Shown here: positions 1 to 10,925 of the stretch, in pieces | Numbering within the stretch: the stretch's first letter is position 1 | How the letters are laid out: every line of letters starts with the position of its first letter | Assembly (NCBI GenBank): GCA_034509735.1 | Contig: JACGWO010000012.1 | Coordinates: 10,211,983 to 10,275,982, forward strand | Direction: 5' to 3' | DNA from: Sesamum alatum | Taxonomy: Eukaryota; Streptophyta; Magnoliopsida; Lamiales; Pedaliaceae | DNA length: 64,000 nucleotides | The notes under the pieces: model-generated | Databases searched by the model: none | What the model was told of the DNA's origin: nothing | Seen by the model: the letters and a program-made list of their open reading frames with translations, nothing else | Position numbers and translations under genes: made by a program

Positions 1-18
1 TATTATTATTATTATTAC

Positions 19-50
<32 letters not shown>
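1..50. repeat. (TTA)n microsatellite
   Basis: Near-perfect TTA/TAT triplet run at the left edge of the window, probably continuing outside it. Confidence 0.9.
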
Positions 51-52
<2 letters not shown>

Positions 53-84
53 TGAACATAATGTATTTTGATGATTTTTGTCAT

Positions 85-430
85 GATGTTTATCTCATTT
101 ACTAATTGAAAAGTATATCTTAAATCATTATCTCATATTATTTTAAAAATATTTATTAATTATATTTTTTATCTCATTTATTAATTAAAAATATATCTTA
201 AATCATTTATCCCATTTAATTTTAAAAATAATATTAATTTAAAATTATTTTATCTCAATTACTAATTGAATAGATATCTTAAATCATTTATCTCATATCA
301 TTTTAAAAATATTTATTAATTATAAAATATTTTAGCTCATTTATTAATTAAAAATATATCTTAAATTATTTATCCCATTTAATTTTAAAAATAATTATTA
401 ATTTAAAATTATTTTATCTCATTTATTAAA
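85..430. repeat. AT-rich tandem repeat, about 80-bp period
   Basis: About four copies of an AT-rich unit; the phrase TATCTTAAAT followed by CATTTATCYCAT recurs at roughly 80-bp spacing, with alternate units more alike (about 160-bp higher order). No coding potential. Confidence 0.7.
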
Positions 431-892
431 TTATGCCGTCCGCCGCCACCCGCCGAGGTTCTCACCTCCTCCTTTCCTATCCTCTTTTCTTTCTTCTATT
501 CTTTTCAGTTTTTCTCTACTTTTTTCAGATTACCCGCCGCCCGCCGCCGAGGTTCTCCACTTTCTTCAAGTTTTGTTAAGTTTTTCTCTCCTTATTTTGT
601 CCGATAAATTATATTTGTAGTAAGTTGTTGGGTTTTTTATTTTAGTACAAAACTCTCTTACTTGGTGGTAAGTCATGTTCCAATTTTATTATAAAATGCA
701 TATTGAGTATGTTATATTGAATATGTGTTGGTATAAAATGTATATTGAGTATTTATTTAATATAAAATAGTGTATGACATTGTAATATATTGAGTATTTG
801 GTTGATATACTGAGAATGCGGTAGGTATATTGAGGTGGATGGGAATGATAATTGTATTGATGAGGTTGGATGAGTGTTGTTGGTTATGATTG
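431..892. other. No gene seen; short C-rich patch in AT-rich DNA
   Basis: A C/G-rich patch at 434-560 contains the word CGCCGAGGTTCT twice about 100 bp apart, which looks like a small duplication. The rest is AT-rich with no ORF or structure I recognise. It may be internal to the CACTA element ending at 2749. Confidence 0.5.
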
Positions 893-1925
893 TAGATTAG
901 GATTTATATTAACACAAACTCATCTAAACTAATGTACCTAAATTATATGACAAGTTAAAAATTCAACTAAACTAATTTAATTTTGTTAACCTTTCAACTT
1001 AAAATCTTTAACTGAACTAATTTAACTTAGTTATATTTAAAGTTAAAAATTCAACTAAACTAATGTAACTTAGTTAACTTTCACGTTAAAATCTTCAATT
1101 AAACTAATTTGACTTAGTTAACTCACAAATTAAAACTTAACTCACTAATGTAATTTTGTTAACTTTCAACTTAAATTCTTTAACTAAACTAATTTAACTT
1201 AGTTAAACTCACAAGTTTAAAAATTCAACCAAACTAATGCGACTTAGTTTAAGTAAACTAATTTAACTTAGTTTAACTAACAAGTTAAAAACTCAACTCA
1301 ACTAATGTAGTTTTGTTAACTTTCAACTTAAAATCTTTAACTAAACTAATTTAACTTAGTTATATCACAAGTTAAAAATTCAACTAAACTAATGTACTTA
1401 GTTAACTTTCAAGTGAAAATCTTCAATTAAACTAATTTAACTTAGTTAACTCACAAGTTAAAAATTCAACTAAACTAATGTGACTTAGTTAACTTTCAAC
1501 TTAAATTCTTTAAATAAACTAATTTAACTTAGTTAACTCACAAGTTAAAAACTCAACTAAACTAATGTAAATTTGTTAACTTTCAACGTAAAATCCTTAA
1601 CTAAACTAATTTAACTTAGTTATATCACAAGTTAAAAATTCAACTAAAGTAATGTAACTTAGTTAACTTTCAAGTTAAAATCTTCAATTAAATTAATTTA
1701 ACTTAGTTAATTCACAAGTTAAAAACTTAACTCCACTAATCTAATTTTGTTAACTTTCAATGAAAATTCTTTAACTAAACTAATTTAACTTAGTTAACTC
1801 ACAAGTTAAAAACTCAACTAAACTAATGCAATTTTGTGAACTTTCAACTTAAAATCTTTAACTAAACTAATTTAACTTAGTTATATCACAAGTTAAAGAT
1901 TCAACTAAACTAATATAACTTAGTG
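893..1925. repeat. Satellite-like tandem array, about 87-bp unit, about 12 copies
   Basis: The words CAAGTTAAAAATTCAACTAA and AACTTAGTTAACT recur every 78-90 bp from about 950 to 1925. Each unit is itself made of two similar half units of about 43 bp built on TTAGTTAA and AACTAAACTAAT. Copies differ by scattered substitutions. The array lies just inside the CACTA terminus at 2749, so it may be an internal array of that element. Confidence 0.85.
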
Positions 1926-2109
1926 CCTGAAGTTGCCTCTAATAATGTCTCTTCCGATGCAACTCGATTGAATGTCATTACTCCGACGGATATCATGTAA
2001 AAAAATTTAAAATGTGTGATTGTTTTAAAAATATTTTTAAATATTCTAATATTTTTTTTTAATTATTTATTTGATACTTTGTAGGGATTCGAAAGTTCAA
2101 GAGGTCATC

Positions 2110-2749
2110 AAGGATATTATTACTGGCTATTGTCGTTGCAATTGTCGTTGTAAACGAAAATAATTCTGCAATAGATTGTGGTTCCAATTATCGTGGTAAA
2201 ATTTGCAAGGGATTGTCGTTGCAATTGTCGTTGTAAATGGAAATTATTTTGCAACGAATTGTAGTAAATTATGTCGTTGCAAATTTTGCAACGGAATGTT
2301 GTTGCAAAAAATTATTGTAATATTGCAACGACTTCCATTGCAAATGTCGTTGCAAATAAAATGATTTTGCAACGGATTGTAGCTAAATATTTTGTTGCAA
2401 AATTTGCAACGGAATGAAGTTGCAATATTGCAATGACTTTTCATTGCAAATGTAATTGCAAATAAAATCCGATTTTGCAACGAATTGCCATCAACTTTGC
2501 CACGAATATACCATCGCAAAGTCGTTGCAAAATATAAAAAGTCAACTTTTTAAATAACGAATTTTGCAACAGATAAAAAACCGTGGCAATATTTTGCAAC
2601 GAACAAAAAAACCGTCGCTATATAGCAGTGGTACCTATAGCAACGGAAAAATTTTCGTTGCAAAATTCCGTGGCAAATCTGTTTTGCAACGAATTTTTCA
2701 TGAAATCTATTGCAAAAATCCGTTGCTATAGGTCTAATTTTTTGTAGTG
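2110..2749. mobile_element. 3' terminal region of a CACTA (En/Spm) element
   Basis: The segment ends in TTTTTTGTAGTG, the inverse of the canonical CACTACAAAAAA terminus. It is filled with more than a dozen direct and inverted copies of TTGCAACG/CGTTGCAA, as expected for subterminal transposase-binding repeats of CACTA elements. No matching 5' terminus is visible upstream, so the rest of the element lies left of the window or is deleted. The open frame on the minus strand here is made of these repeats and is not a gene. Confidence 0.8.
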
Positions 2750-4336
2750 ATATCCACCTTACAAATTGCCCCTTCTGTTAGTCAACTTAATACATTTTGT
2801 TGATGTCATAAAAAATTGGTCTAAACTTCCTATAATACCCTCAACTTGAATAACTCTATTTTTTATGACTTAAATACCCCTTAGGGGTAATTTGTTATAT
2901 TTAAAGTTAAAAAGGGTGTATACTTGTAACTTTTAGTATATTATTTTATACAATTTTTTTAATCACATATTGTGTATGTGTACGTTGTGACATTAATTTC
3001 TGTTCCTAACAATCATCAAAGCTTGCAAATTTTGTTGAAATTATATTATTTTATAAAAAATGAAGCTTATATTTTGAAAAAAAATACTTGAAGATATTTT
3101 GGTCCACTTTTATTTTCAAGTTCATTGAATTATTTTTAGTTTTATAAATGAGGGCAAAATGATCATTTAAGCACATAGCGTTAAATTTGATTAACACCTG
3201 TTAGCCAGAGGTGGCAATTTGTAATTTTCATACTAAGAGGGGGGAATTTGTATATTCCCATAGTAGCAGGGAAGGTCAGTGTAATTAACCCTAAGATTTT
3301 TAACTAATTTTATTCAATTAGTTATAAATAAAAACTCTGTATAATGAATGGAACTCTTTATTATAATTTATATTTATTTTAATTCTATCTCAATTCAACT
3401 ATCTAAGTAATTAACAACTATTACAAACTTACTTATTGTACACATAAATTTATAATCTAATATTCTATGAAAATAATATACTTTACATCACAAAAAAAAG
3501 AAAGAAACATAAAACATGGCAACTCGTTCATACTTTTATAATATATACATAGATATAGACAATATTTATCTATGGTCGTATGCCCATTTTTTATTCTTTT
3601 TATTTTTTTTAGAAAAAAGATATGTGTAGTGATGGTTTAGGAGTAACATTTATACCTTTTAATATTTTTTTATAAGGAACGATTTTTATCGTATATTGTT
3701 GAAAAGATCAAATAGGTAAATTGTTATTTCATTCTATTATGTTAGAGATGATTAAAGAATCATATAAGGTACCTATTCATGAGATCTCAAATGCTCAAAT
3801 TATATTTTAGTCTATCTTACAACAAAAAGTATTCACTCTACATGAAAAGTAATTTAATTGATTCTCATTTTCCTTTTAACCTATTTTACTCTTCAAAATG
3901 TTTGTTTTAAATTACAATTCATTTAATTGATTTCATTTATCATCTAACCTATATTTTAATATGTCTAGTGATCTAACTAATTCTCGTTTATATCTATGCT
4001 AGAAAAATTCTCAACATTAAATCCTTTGAATTTTCATGATTTTTTCTAGTCATTTCATGTTATATCATTGGGCTATTTTTTATCTAGTAAGTGTATTATA
4101 TTCTGAATATAATATACACAAAAATAATATGGATAAATAAGTATAATGTGAAAAGTAATTAATAGGAATAATTATGAATAATGTGAAAGTAATTAATAAG
4201 AGTAGATATATATAATATGAAAAGTAATTAATAGAAATTAATAAGTATATTATTTTATATTTATCCTTAGAAAAATAATATTACAAGGCTAATTTAGTCA
4301 AATCAAAAAAAGAAAAAAACCAAATCCCTATTCATA
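2750..4336. other. AT-rich sequence without a recognisable gene
   Basis: No convincing ORF on either strand. 2755-3295 has a weak terminal inversion (ACAAATTGCCCC near the left end, GGGGGGAATTTGT near the right) and may be a decayed MITE. 4100-4336 resembles the ends of the repeated regions at 23.7-23.9 and 35.3-35.5 kb, including the closing phrase ATTCATRCTTTTATATAGAT, so block A starts with the tail of an earlier unit. Confidence 0.5.
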
Positions 4337-4422
4337 CTTTTATATAGATATAGATATAGATATAGAATATAGATATAGATATAAATATAGATATAGAATA
4401 GATATAGATATACACATTAGTA
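4337..4422. repeat. (TATAGA)n microsatellite at unit junction
   Basis: Imperfect TATAGA/GATATA run. The same microsatellite with the same flanks is the site into which the LINE at 23.9-29.7 kb inserted, and it recurs at 35537-35599. Block A therefore shows the empty-site arrangement. Confidence 0.85.
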
Positions 4423-4467
4423 TATGTGTGGAGCGGACATCAATGAGTACCCCCAATGTGTTTGCAG

Positions 4468-4584
4468 GAAAGGATCGACAAGCATGACAAGCTTGTTTCA
4501 CAGCTTAGGGAAGTTGATGACGTGATCTCTGAATTGGCTTATCCACAAGTTCTTGATAATTTGAAAATCATTTAGGCCATCAAG
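4468..4584 (+). pseudogene. Eugenol-synthase-like exon 2 fragment (copy A1)
   Basis: Translation from an acceptor-like TTTGCAG|G at 4467 gives residues including HDKLVSQLREVDDVIS and AYPQVLD, a conserved stretch of PIP-family NADPH-dependent reductases (eugenol/isoeugenol synthase, phenylcoumaran benzylic ether reductase). The codon after KII is TAG (4573-4575), where the 53.98-kb copy has CAG. Exon 1 is missing: the microsatellite abuts the intron. At 4585 the sequence leaves the reductase and enters the AT-rich sequence shared by all array copies. Not functional. Confidence 0.85.
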
Positions 4585-4707
4585 GTTTGATGTTACTTAA
4601 TTTATAATCAACGGTCTAGATTTAAAATTGTAAATTTACTTAATATATATTTATGCAAATAATAATTTTAAAATATATTATATGTAATATATTTATTGCT
4701 TAAATAT

Positions 4708-5091
4708 ATTTTTGGTCCTATAATTTTGACACTTCGGCATTTTTATCCTTTATCTTTTTAGGATTGCAAAAGAGTCCTGTAACTTTTTGACATTTCGTAA
4801 TTTTAGTCCTTTCGATGTCAGATTTTGCAAAAGTCGCCGGAAGATATCATGCGCGCCTCATGTGGTTCATTTAAATTGGGATTTTTGTTCGGATTGGTTC
4901 ACTTGTGCCAACATGAACGGAAAATTAAAAAACAAAATGCCGTAGCACATGATTTATTCCGACAATTTTTGCAAAATCCGGCACCGAAAGGACCAAAATT
5001 GCAAAATATCAAAAAATTACAGGACTATTTTGCAACCCTAAAAAGATAAAGGATAAAAATGCCAAAGTGCTATAATTACAGGACCAAAAAT
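4708..5091. mobile_element. Foldback MITE in the array's AT-rich segment
   Basis: Long terminal inverted repeats: TTTTTGGTCCTATAATTTTG at the left is mirrored by TATAATTACAGGACCAAAAA at the right, with further inverted blocks (TTTATCCTTTATCTTTTTAG and its complement near 5040). Arms are about 150 bp around a small centre. The plus-strand ORF inside is a shadow. A longer relative with an internal duplication lies at 30008-30520. Confidence 0.8.
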
Positions 5092-5116
5092 TTATTAAAG
5101 CCTATATTTATATATA

Positions 5117-5121
5117 TACTT

Positions 5122-5192
<71 letters not shown>

Positions 5193-5570
5193 CAAAGCGG
5201 AAGCAATGGCAACGATGAAGGCAGGGGGAGCGTCGACGAGAGAGGTAAGGGAAAGGGGAGGGGGGCGGAAGGGAGAGCAGAAGCGATGAGGAGGGAGGGG
5301 CGATGGGAGGCGATGGCGATAGGGGAGGGAAGGGGAGTGGGAATGGCACGGGAAGGTAGGTGAGATGGAGGGAGAAGACGAGGTGGCCGACGATGAAGAC
5401 AAAAGGGGAGGGAGAGGGGCGCGGAGGGAGAAGGGGAGGGGGAGACGGCGACGGGGAGTCCAGAGAAGTGCAGGGGAGTGAGGGGAGAAGGGCAGCGGAA
5501 CTAAAGGGTGGAGAGAAGGGGGGAGCGGGTGGTAAGCTGTAGGGGGGAGGGGGTTGGTAGGGATGAAGGT
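5117..5570. repeat. (TA)n(GA)n tract plus purine-rich block, copy 1 of 8
   Basis: A (TA)n run passes into (GA)n at about 5153, followed by about 400 bp that is almost all purine on the plus strand, with many GGGGAGGG words. Equivalent blocks follow each truncated exon 2 in the window. ORFs on both strands are low-complexity and shadow each other, so I do not call genes. Confidence 0.85.
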
Positions 5571-5679
5571 TTTTATTTTTTATTTATATATTAATATAGA
5601 ATATATAAATATTAATATATTATTTATTTATATTAGTTATATATATATAAATAATTATATATATATAAATTAATATTTC

Positions 5680-6155
5680 GTTCTTAAAAATTAACCAAAA
5701 AGCGCAACAGGGGCACGTGCATTACCCCCACCCTTTTAAGGGGGATAATGTGCTTTATTTTGAAAAATACAAGGAGGTAATTTAATTTTATTTTCTTACC
5801 GGGGGTATTTTGTACATATGGCATATGACAGGGGGTTCTTGCATTTTTTCATTTATATTTATAGGTGTACTACCAAGAATAGTCTTTATCCCAAATGTAT
5901 TTGGAGGACTTCAAAACTCTATCTCAAATGTGAATGTGAATGTGAATGTGAATTGTGATGTGCAATCTAATTATCCCTAAATATTATCCTTCCTTATTTG
6001 ACCTCTGATCTGTCACATGTGGGATAGAGAGGGCAAGAACCACCTCCATAGGACCAAAAAGAAAGTAAAAAAAATTCTAAATTGCAGTTACTATAAAGGT
6101 GGTACAATTGTGGAGAGCTAGCCCACTTGAGAAGAAATCAAGAGAAGCAAAAAAA
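5680..6155 (+). promoter_or_regulatory. Array-unit promoter with TATA box (copy A2)
   Basis: The conserved 5' flank of the reductase copies begins near TTAAAAATTAACCAAAAAGC and ends at the ATG at 6156. TATAAA at 6092-6097 lies about 60 bp before the ATG and is kept at the same place in the copies at 38.7, 40.2, 44.8 and 53.9 kb (TATAAG at 41.6 kb). Spacing fits a core promoter with a short leader. Activity is inference. Confidence 0.55.
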
Positions 6156-6593
6156 ATGGCAATGGAGAAAAGTGAGAGCAAAATCCTTATATTTGGGGGG
6201 ACTGCTTACCTTGGGAGTTATTTTATTTTATTTTATTTTTATCTAAGGATACATTGGGAATTACATAGTGAAAGCAAGCATCAAATTGGGACATCCCAGT
6301 TATGTTTTCTCAAGGCCTAACTCCAACAAAATTCAAATGTTCAATCACCTCCAATCTATGGGTCTTATCATGGTGAAAGTAGGTACATCCCTACTTAATT
6401 TTCTTTTTTAATGATATATCGATATCAGTATATGTGTAGAGCGGACATCTGTGAGTACCCTTAATGTGTTTTGCAAGGAAGGAACAACAAGCAAGACAAG
6501 CTTGTTTCACTGCTTAAGGAAGTTGACGTTGTGATCTCTGTATTGGCTTATCCTCAAGTTCTTGATAAGCAAAAAATCATTTAGGCCATCAAG
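6156..6593 (+). pseudogene. Eugenol-synthase-like exons 1-2 fragment (copy A2)
   Basis: Exon 1 is 6156-6378 and exon 2 is 6478-6593, separated by a 99-bp intron (donor GTAGGT, acceptor CAAG). Exon 1 begins MAMEKSESKILIFGGT, the start of the NADPH-binding Rossmann fold of PIP-family reductases, and later encodes [20 protein letters not shown]. An AT-rich insertion of about 42 bp after the GGT motif repeats TACNTTGGGARTTA on both sides and disrupts the dinucleotide-binding loop (GxxGxxG-type). Exon 2 carries the array-typical TAG (6582-6584) and ends at the common breakpoint. Exon 3 onward is absent. The family match is strong; the copy is dead. Confidence 0.88.
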
Positions 6594-6721
6594 GTTTGAT
6601 CTTAGTTAATTTAAATCAATGATCGATGTAGATTTAAAATTCTAAATTTACTTAATATATATTTATGTAAATATAAATTTTAAATATATTATACGTAATA
6701 TATTTATATATATAATTATAG

Positions 6722-6724
<3 letters not shown>

Positions 6725-6760
<36 letters not shown>

Positions 6761-7090
6761 GAGAGCACGAAAGCGGTGGCAACAACAAAGGGGGGGGCGT
6801 CGACGAGAGGCGGAAGGGGAAAGGGAGGGGCACGGAAGGAAGAGTAGAAGCAACGATGACGGACGGCACATGGGAGGCGATGGGGATGGGGAGGGAAGGG
6901 GAGTGGGAATGGCAAGGAAGGTAGGTGAAATGGAGGGAGAGGGGAGCAGAGGGAGAAGGGGAGAGGGAGGCGGCGACGGGGAGCCCAGAGAGGCGCGGGG
7001 GAGTGAGGGGGAGAAGGGCAACAGGAACTAAAAGGAGAAGCAAAGGGGTGGTAAGCTGTGGGGGAAGGGGGTTGGTAGGGATGAAGGTTT
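6725..7090. repeat. (TA)n plus purine-rich block, copy 2 of 8
   Basis: Follows exon 2 of copy A2 in the same order as in the other units: AT-rich stretch, (TA)n, then G/A-rich DNA with GGGGAGTGGGAATGGCA. ORFs on both strands are low-complexity. Confidence 0.85.
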
Positions 7091-7194
7091 TTTTTTATAT
7101 TGATATATTATATATAATTATTAATATATGATTATTTTATATTAATTACATATATAAATAATAATATATAATTATATATAACTATATATATATA

Positions 7195-7465
7195 TATATT
7201 AATATTTCATTATTAAAAATTAACCAAAAAGCGCAATAGAGACGTGTGCATTACACCCACCCTTTTAAGGAGGATAATTTGCTTTATTTTAAAAAATACA
7301 AGGAGGTAATTTGATTTTTTTTCACAGGGGGGTATTTTGTACATATGACATATCACAGGTGGTTGCTTGCATTTTTTCCTTTATATTTATACACGTACTA
7401 CCAAGAGGAGTCTTTATCCCAAAATGTATTTGGAGGACTTCAAACTTTATCTCAAATGTGAATAT
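7195..7465 (+). other. Orphan array-unit upstream region without an exon
   Basis: Contains the unit's upstream words (ACCAAAAAGCGCAATAGA, TATTTTGTACATATG, TTTATCCCAAAATGTATTTG), but at about 7460 it joins the unrelated repeated region C instead of continuing to TATA and exon 1. A deletion or duplication breakpoint. Confidence 0.6.
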
Positions 7466-8819
7466 GAATTTTGATAGAGATATACCCGTCATAAAAGCAA
7501 AAAGAACCAAAATATAAGGTATTATAAATTAATTAAAAATATTATTTTAAAATTTAATAAGTACTTTATATAAAATGAAAGATCTTTATCCACTAAGCTT
7601 AAATTTGAACTTTTAAAAATTATTGTAAAAGCTTTCTATTCAATGAAAAATCAAAAGCGAAATAACAATATAACTAAATAAGTTGTTATGTAACATATGG
7701 CTCTGTTATTCATTCCCTTGTTCGATTTTATTGGCAGGAAAAATCCTCTTGCTTGGTTTCATGAATTTGTTGGGTTATGAAATTATTAATCATCTCCCCA
7801 TTGCTTGGCATTTGAATTTAAATGTCATCTTTCTTATTAACCATTTACTATTTTTGTCGTCTTCTCATGATACTGCATCACGTTTCTTGTTAAAATTAAG
7901 TGAGTTAATTGATGTTTTACTTTTTATTTTCTTCTTTAATATGGTATGTATCACTCTTTTTTGTAGAAATAGTAATTTGTATTAATATTAATAAATTTGA
8001 AACATATATCAGTTCAATATAAAAAACTCATAGTAAACTCAAATAAACCCCTGCACGTTACAATAAACTCGCATGATTTGGTAGATGCTTATCGGCTCAT
8101 GTCACAACAATATTTGGAGTTAAGCTATAAACTAACAATTTAGTAATTGTGAAATGAAAATACAAAAAATGGTCAACTTTATTAAATTAAAACTTTTTAT
8201 ACTTCAAAGAAAGAAATTGCTAATTTATATGCATTCCTTTATGTAAAAAAGAAAAATACATATATCAAAAAAGTTATTTTTTGCAATGAACTATGACACA
8301 AATAATAAAAATTTGCAAAAAAATTTGAAATATAAAAAAAAACTATTAATTTGAGTGATATGTTCTGAAAATGCACGCAAACTCGTTAAAGAAACATATA
8401 GTGGAAGTAAGTTAAAAAATTTTAAGTTAGACATGTGAAATGCTTCTAATTATGAATTTGTTTTTCACTTTATTTTATTTTTAAATATTTGTTAAAAGTG
8501 TAATGTTATGTTAATTTATAATTTTTATTATGTCTAAATAATTTAAAAATATTTCATTGAAGGTATTAAAAAGTATGTCCCAATTAAGGAGCCTTGGGTA
8601 TCTTTATTTCAATGTTTGAAAAATCATATACGTATTAAAATAAGAAGTCATATGTGATGTTTTAAACACAATACACGAACTTGAATAGGTAACCTAATCA
8701 TGAGAGGATCACTTGCAATCAGAATCACGTCATAAAACTTCAATATTTCCTTTAGGGTAATCTTACTAATGTGTTGAAATATATTGAAACTTTTCTGTAG
8801 AGTTTTCTAAATATGTTAA
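7466..8819. repeat. Repeated non-coding region C, copy 1 (interrupted by gypsy LTR)
   Basis: Near-identical in long stretches to 20756-22060 and 32250-33570. An open frame at 7683-7985 on the plus strand (partly kept at 32507-32743, broken near 21 kb) encodes a hydrophobic stretch I do not recognise. The homology stops at 8819 where the gypsy LTR begins. Confidence 0.8.
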
Positions 8820-9182
8820 TGATAGTGCTAAGGATCCTAAATTACTAAAATGCCCTCAAGATGTCAAAGAATTTATAGCAACGCCATCGATGGAAGTTGA
8901 CGGCGGCTACTTGAAGGAAGTTACAAAAGTAGTGGGGAACGACAAATTACCAATGCGTCCTCAACAATTAAATCCAGGCCGTTGGATTGAGGGTAGTTGA
9001 GGGACGATATTGTACTTTCACCCAATGTAATTTACTATAAATAGGAGGAGAAATCCATTTGTAAGGGATGTGAAATTCATTTTTAGAAATCAATCTTTCT
9101 ACTTTCTACTTTTGCATTACCTCGCGAGGTCAGTTTGAGTTAACATGTTTAGACTAATCGCCTCACGAATCACACACCATCA
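8820..9182 (+). repeat. 5' LTR of the Tat-type gypsy element
   Basis: Starts TGATAGTGCTAAGG where homology to region C stops and ends CACCATCA just before the primer-binding site, giving about 363 bp. TATAAATA at 9036-9043 is a plausible promoter TATA box. The exact start is uncertain by a few bases because no 3' LTR remains for comparison. Confidence 0.75.
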
Positions 9183-9185
9183 GCT

Positions 9186-9202
9186 TGGCGCCGTCTGGGA
9201 AC
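9186..9202 (+). other. Primer-binding site of the gypsy element
   Basis: TGGCGCCGTCTGGGAAC three bases after the LTR end; TGGCGCC-type sites are usual in plant Tat/Athila elements. Confidence 0.75.
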
Positions 9203-9220
9203 CTAGTTTAGGCATTAAAA

Positions 9221-10925
9221 ATGAATACTCATTCGAGAGCGAGGAGTGTGAACGTGGGGCAAGAGGAGCCCGAGGGAGGAAGGGGAGAGCAGGAGCAAGG
9301 CCATGCCTTGGAGAATCCACCAGCGCGGAGCCAAGAGGAGGAGAGGCAGGATGAGGTCGAGGCTCCACCTCAACCCCCAGTTATTCAGATAACTCACGAG
9401 GCTCTTCGCCAGTTGGTGGAGGAGGCATCCGCCCAAGCTGCCGAGAGGGCCGTAGCACAGTACATAGCCGGACGCGCATTACCCCCGTGACCCTCTCGCA
9501 ATCCTCGAAGAGGTCAAGACGCTCCCTTGGGTGAGCAGAGGCCTGGGGACACTATCGAAGGCATGGACTACGAGGAGGAAGTCAACAGCAGGGCCACGCA
9601 GCCTGAGGATAACTTTTACCCCTTGCCTCCTCATAGGGGCGTCGGCGAAGAAGATTACTTCCTGCATCCACCGCGTGGGGGACATGAAGACAACTACTTT
9701 CCACCTCCTCAAGAGGAGGTGCAGCCGGTGCAAGGAGGTGGATATCACGAGGGGGGAGTCCCTCCCCCGAATGTATTCCCCAATCCGTTGGGGCCTCTAG
9801 GGTACTCGGCGCGACCTTTGGCAGCGGCACCTCCGCGGCAGAGTCCTTTCGCTCCCCACATATTGGCAGAAGCCATCCACCCAGGGGTCAAGATCCCGAG
9901 TTTGAATGAATATAGTGGAGTGGGGGATCCTCAGGATCACTTTGACCGCTTCATGGCTAGAGCGGATCTCCTGGACATCAGCGACATAACATATTGTAAG
10001 CTATTTCGTACTACCCTCTCGGGAAAGGCAATGGCATGGTTCAACCAACTACCTCCAGGGACTATTGAGTCGTTTGAACAACCCTCTCAGCGCTTCCTGC
10101 ACCATTTCTCAATAAACAGGTGGTATCCCAAGACCGCTTCATACTTGTTCACAATAGTCCAGTGGGAGAATGAGAGTCTAAGGGAATATGTGCAGCGCTT
10201 CTCAGAAGCAGTGTTGGAAATCCTGCACGTGACCTGAGCTTCTGGCGAGCATCATGCAACAGAATTTGAAAAGAGAACGGTTTAAGGAGTCGATTGCGGG
10301 AAAGCCTCCATCGACTCAGGAAGAGTTGCTGCTAAGAGCAGAGAAATACATCAGGAAAGAAGAGACAATAGGAGTGTGTCTAGCAAATCTCCTCAAGCGG
10401 AAGGCTGATGAGGAAGAAAGGAGGTTTCCCCCCAGGTTAGAGGGGGTCAGGCGGGAAAGCAAGCAACCGCTGCCTAGGGATTTGGTACGGTATACCCTGT
10501 TGAATGCTCCGCGAGTTCAAGTTCTCGCCGTAGCTGAACAACAACGGCTAGTGAGATGGCCCTATCCAATGACGGACAATCCTCAGAGAATGAAATCTGA
10601 CAAATACTGCCACTTTCATAAGGATCGAGGCCACATCACTGAGGAATGCCACCATTTGAGAAATGAAATTGAGAAGCTCATCAGGAGAGGTTACCTGAAG
10701 GAGTTTGTGGGAAAGATGAAGCAAGGGCCCCGGGAGGTCACGGTCGAGAGTAAGCAGACGACACCCCGTCTCGAGATGGGGGTTAAAGTGGAAGCAGACC
10801 AGGAGAGAAAAGATAACCTTCCGACCGCTGGAGTGATTGGAGTCATTTCAGGAGGACCAACGGGCGGGGACTCGGGGCGAGCTAGGGAAGCTGCCGTGAG
10901 AGCAGCGGGGTACATTGCCAACTAG
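9221..10925 (+). pseudogene. gag: gag of Tat-type gypsy element, broken
   Basis: The first frame opens MNTHSRARSVN at 9221 and is stopped by TGA at 9488-9490, but continues in the same frame at 9491. The retrotransposon gag domain (about 9870-10230) includes KIPSLNEYSGVGDPQDHFDR and GKAMAWFNQLPP. A frameshift near 10232 moves the reading to 10233-10925, which carries the nucleocapsid-like KYCHFHKDRGHITEECHHL. A TAG at 10923-10925 separates gag from protease in the same frame. The protein would package element RNA; with one frameshift and two stops it cannot be made intact. Confidence 0.85.

Noticed and set aside
2244..2519. 91-residue minus-strand ORF
   Set aside because: Made of repeated TTGCAACG subterminal CACTA words; no domain and a repeated Cys/Asn pattern.
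5076..5402. Overlapping ORFs on both strands in the first purine-rich block
   Set aside because: They are translations of (TA)n, (GA)n and polypurine DNA (Ser/Pro/Leu on one strand, Gly/Glu/Arg on the other) and occur in every repeat unit.
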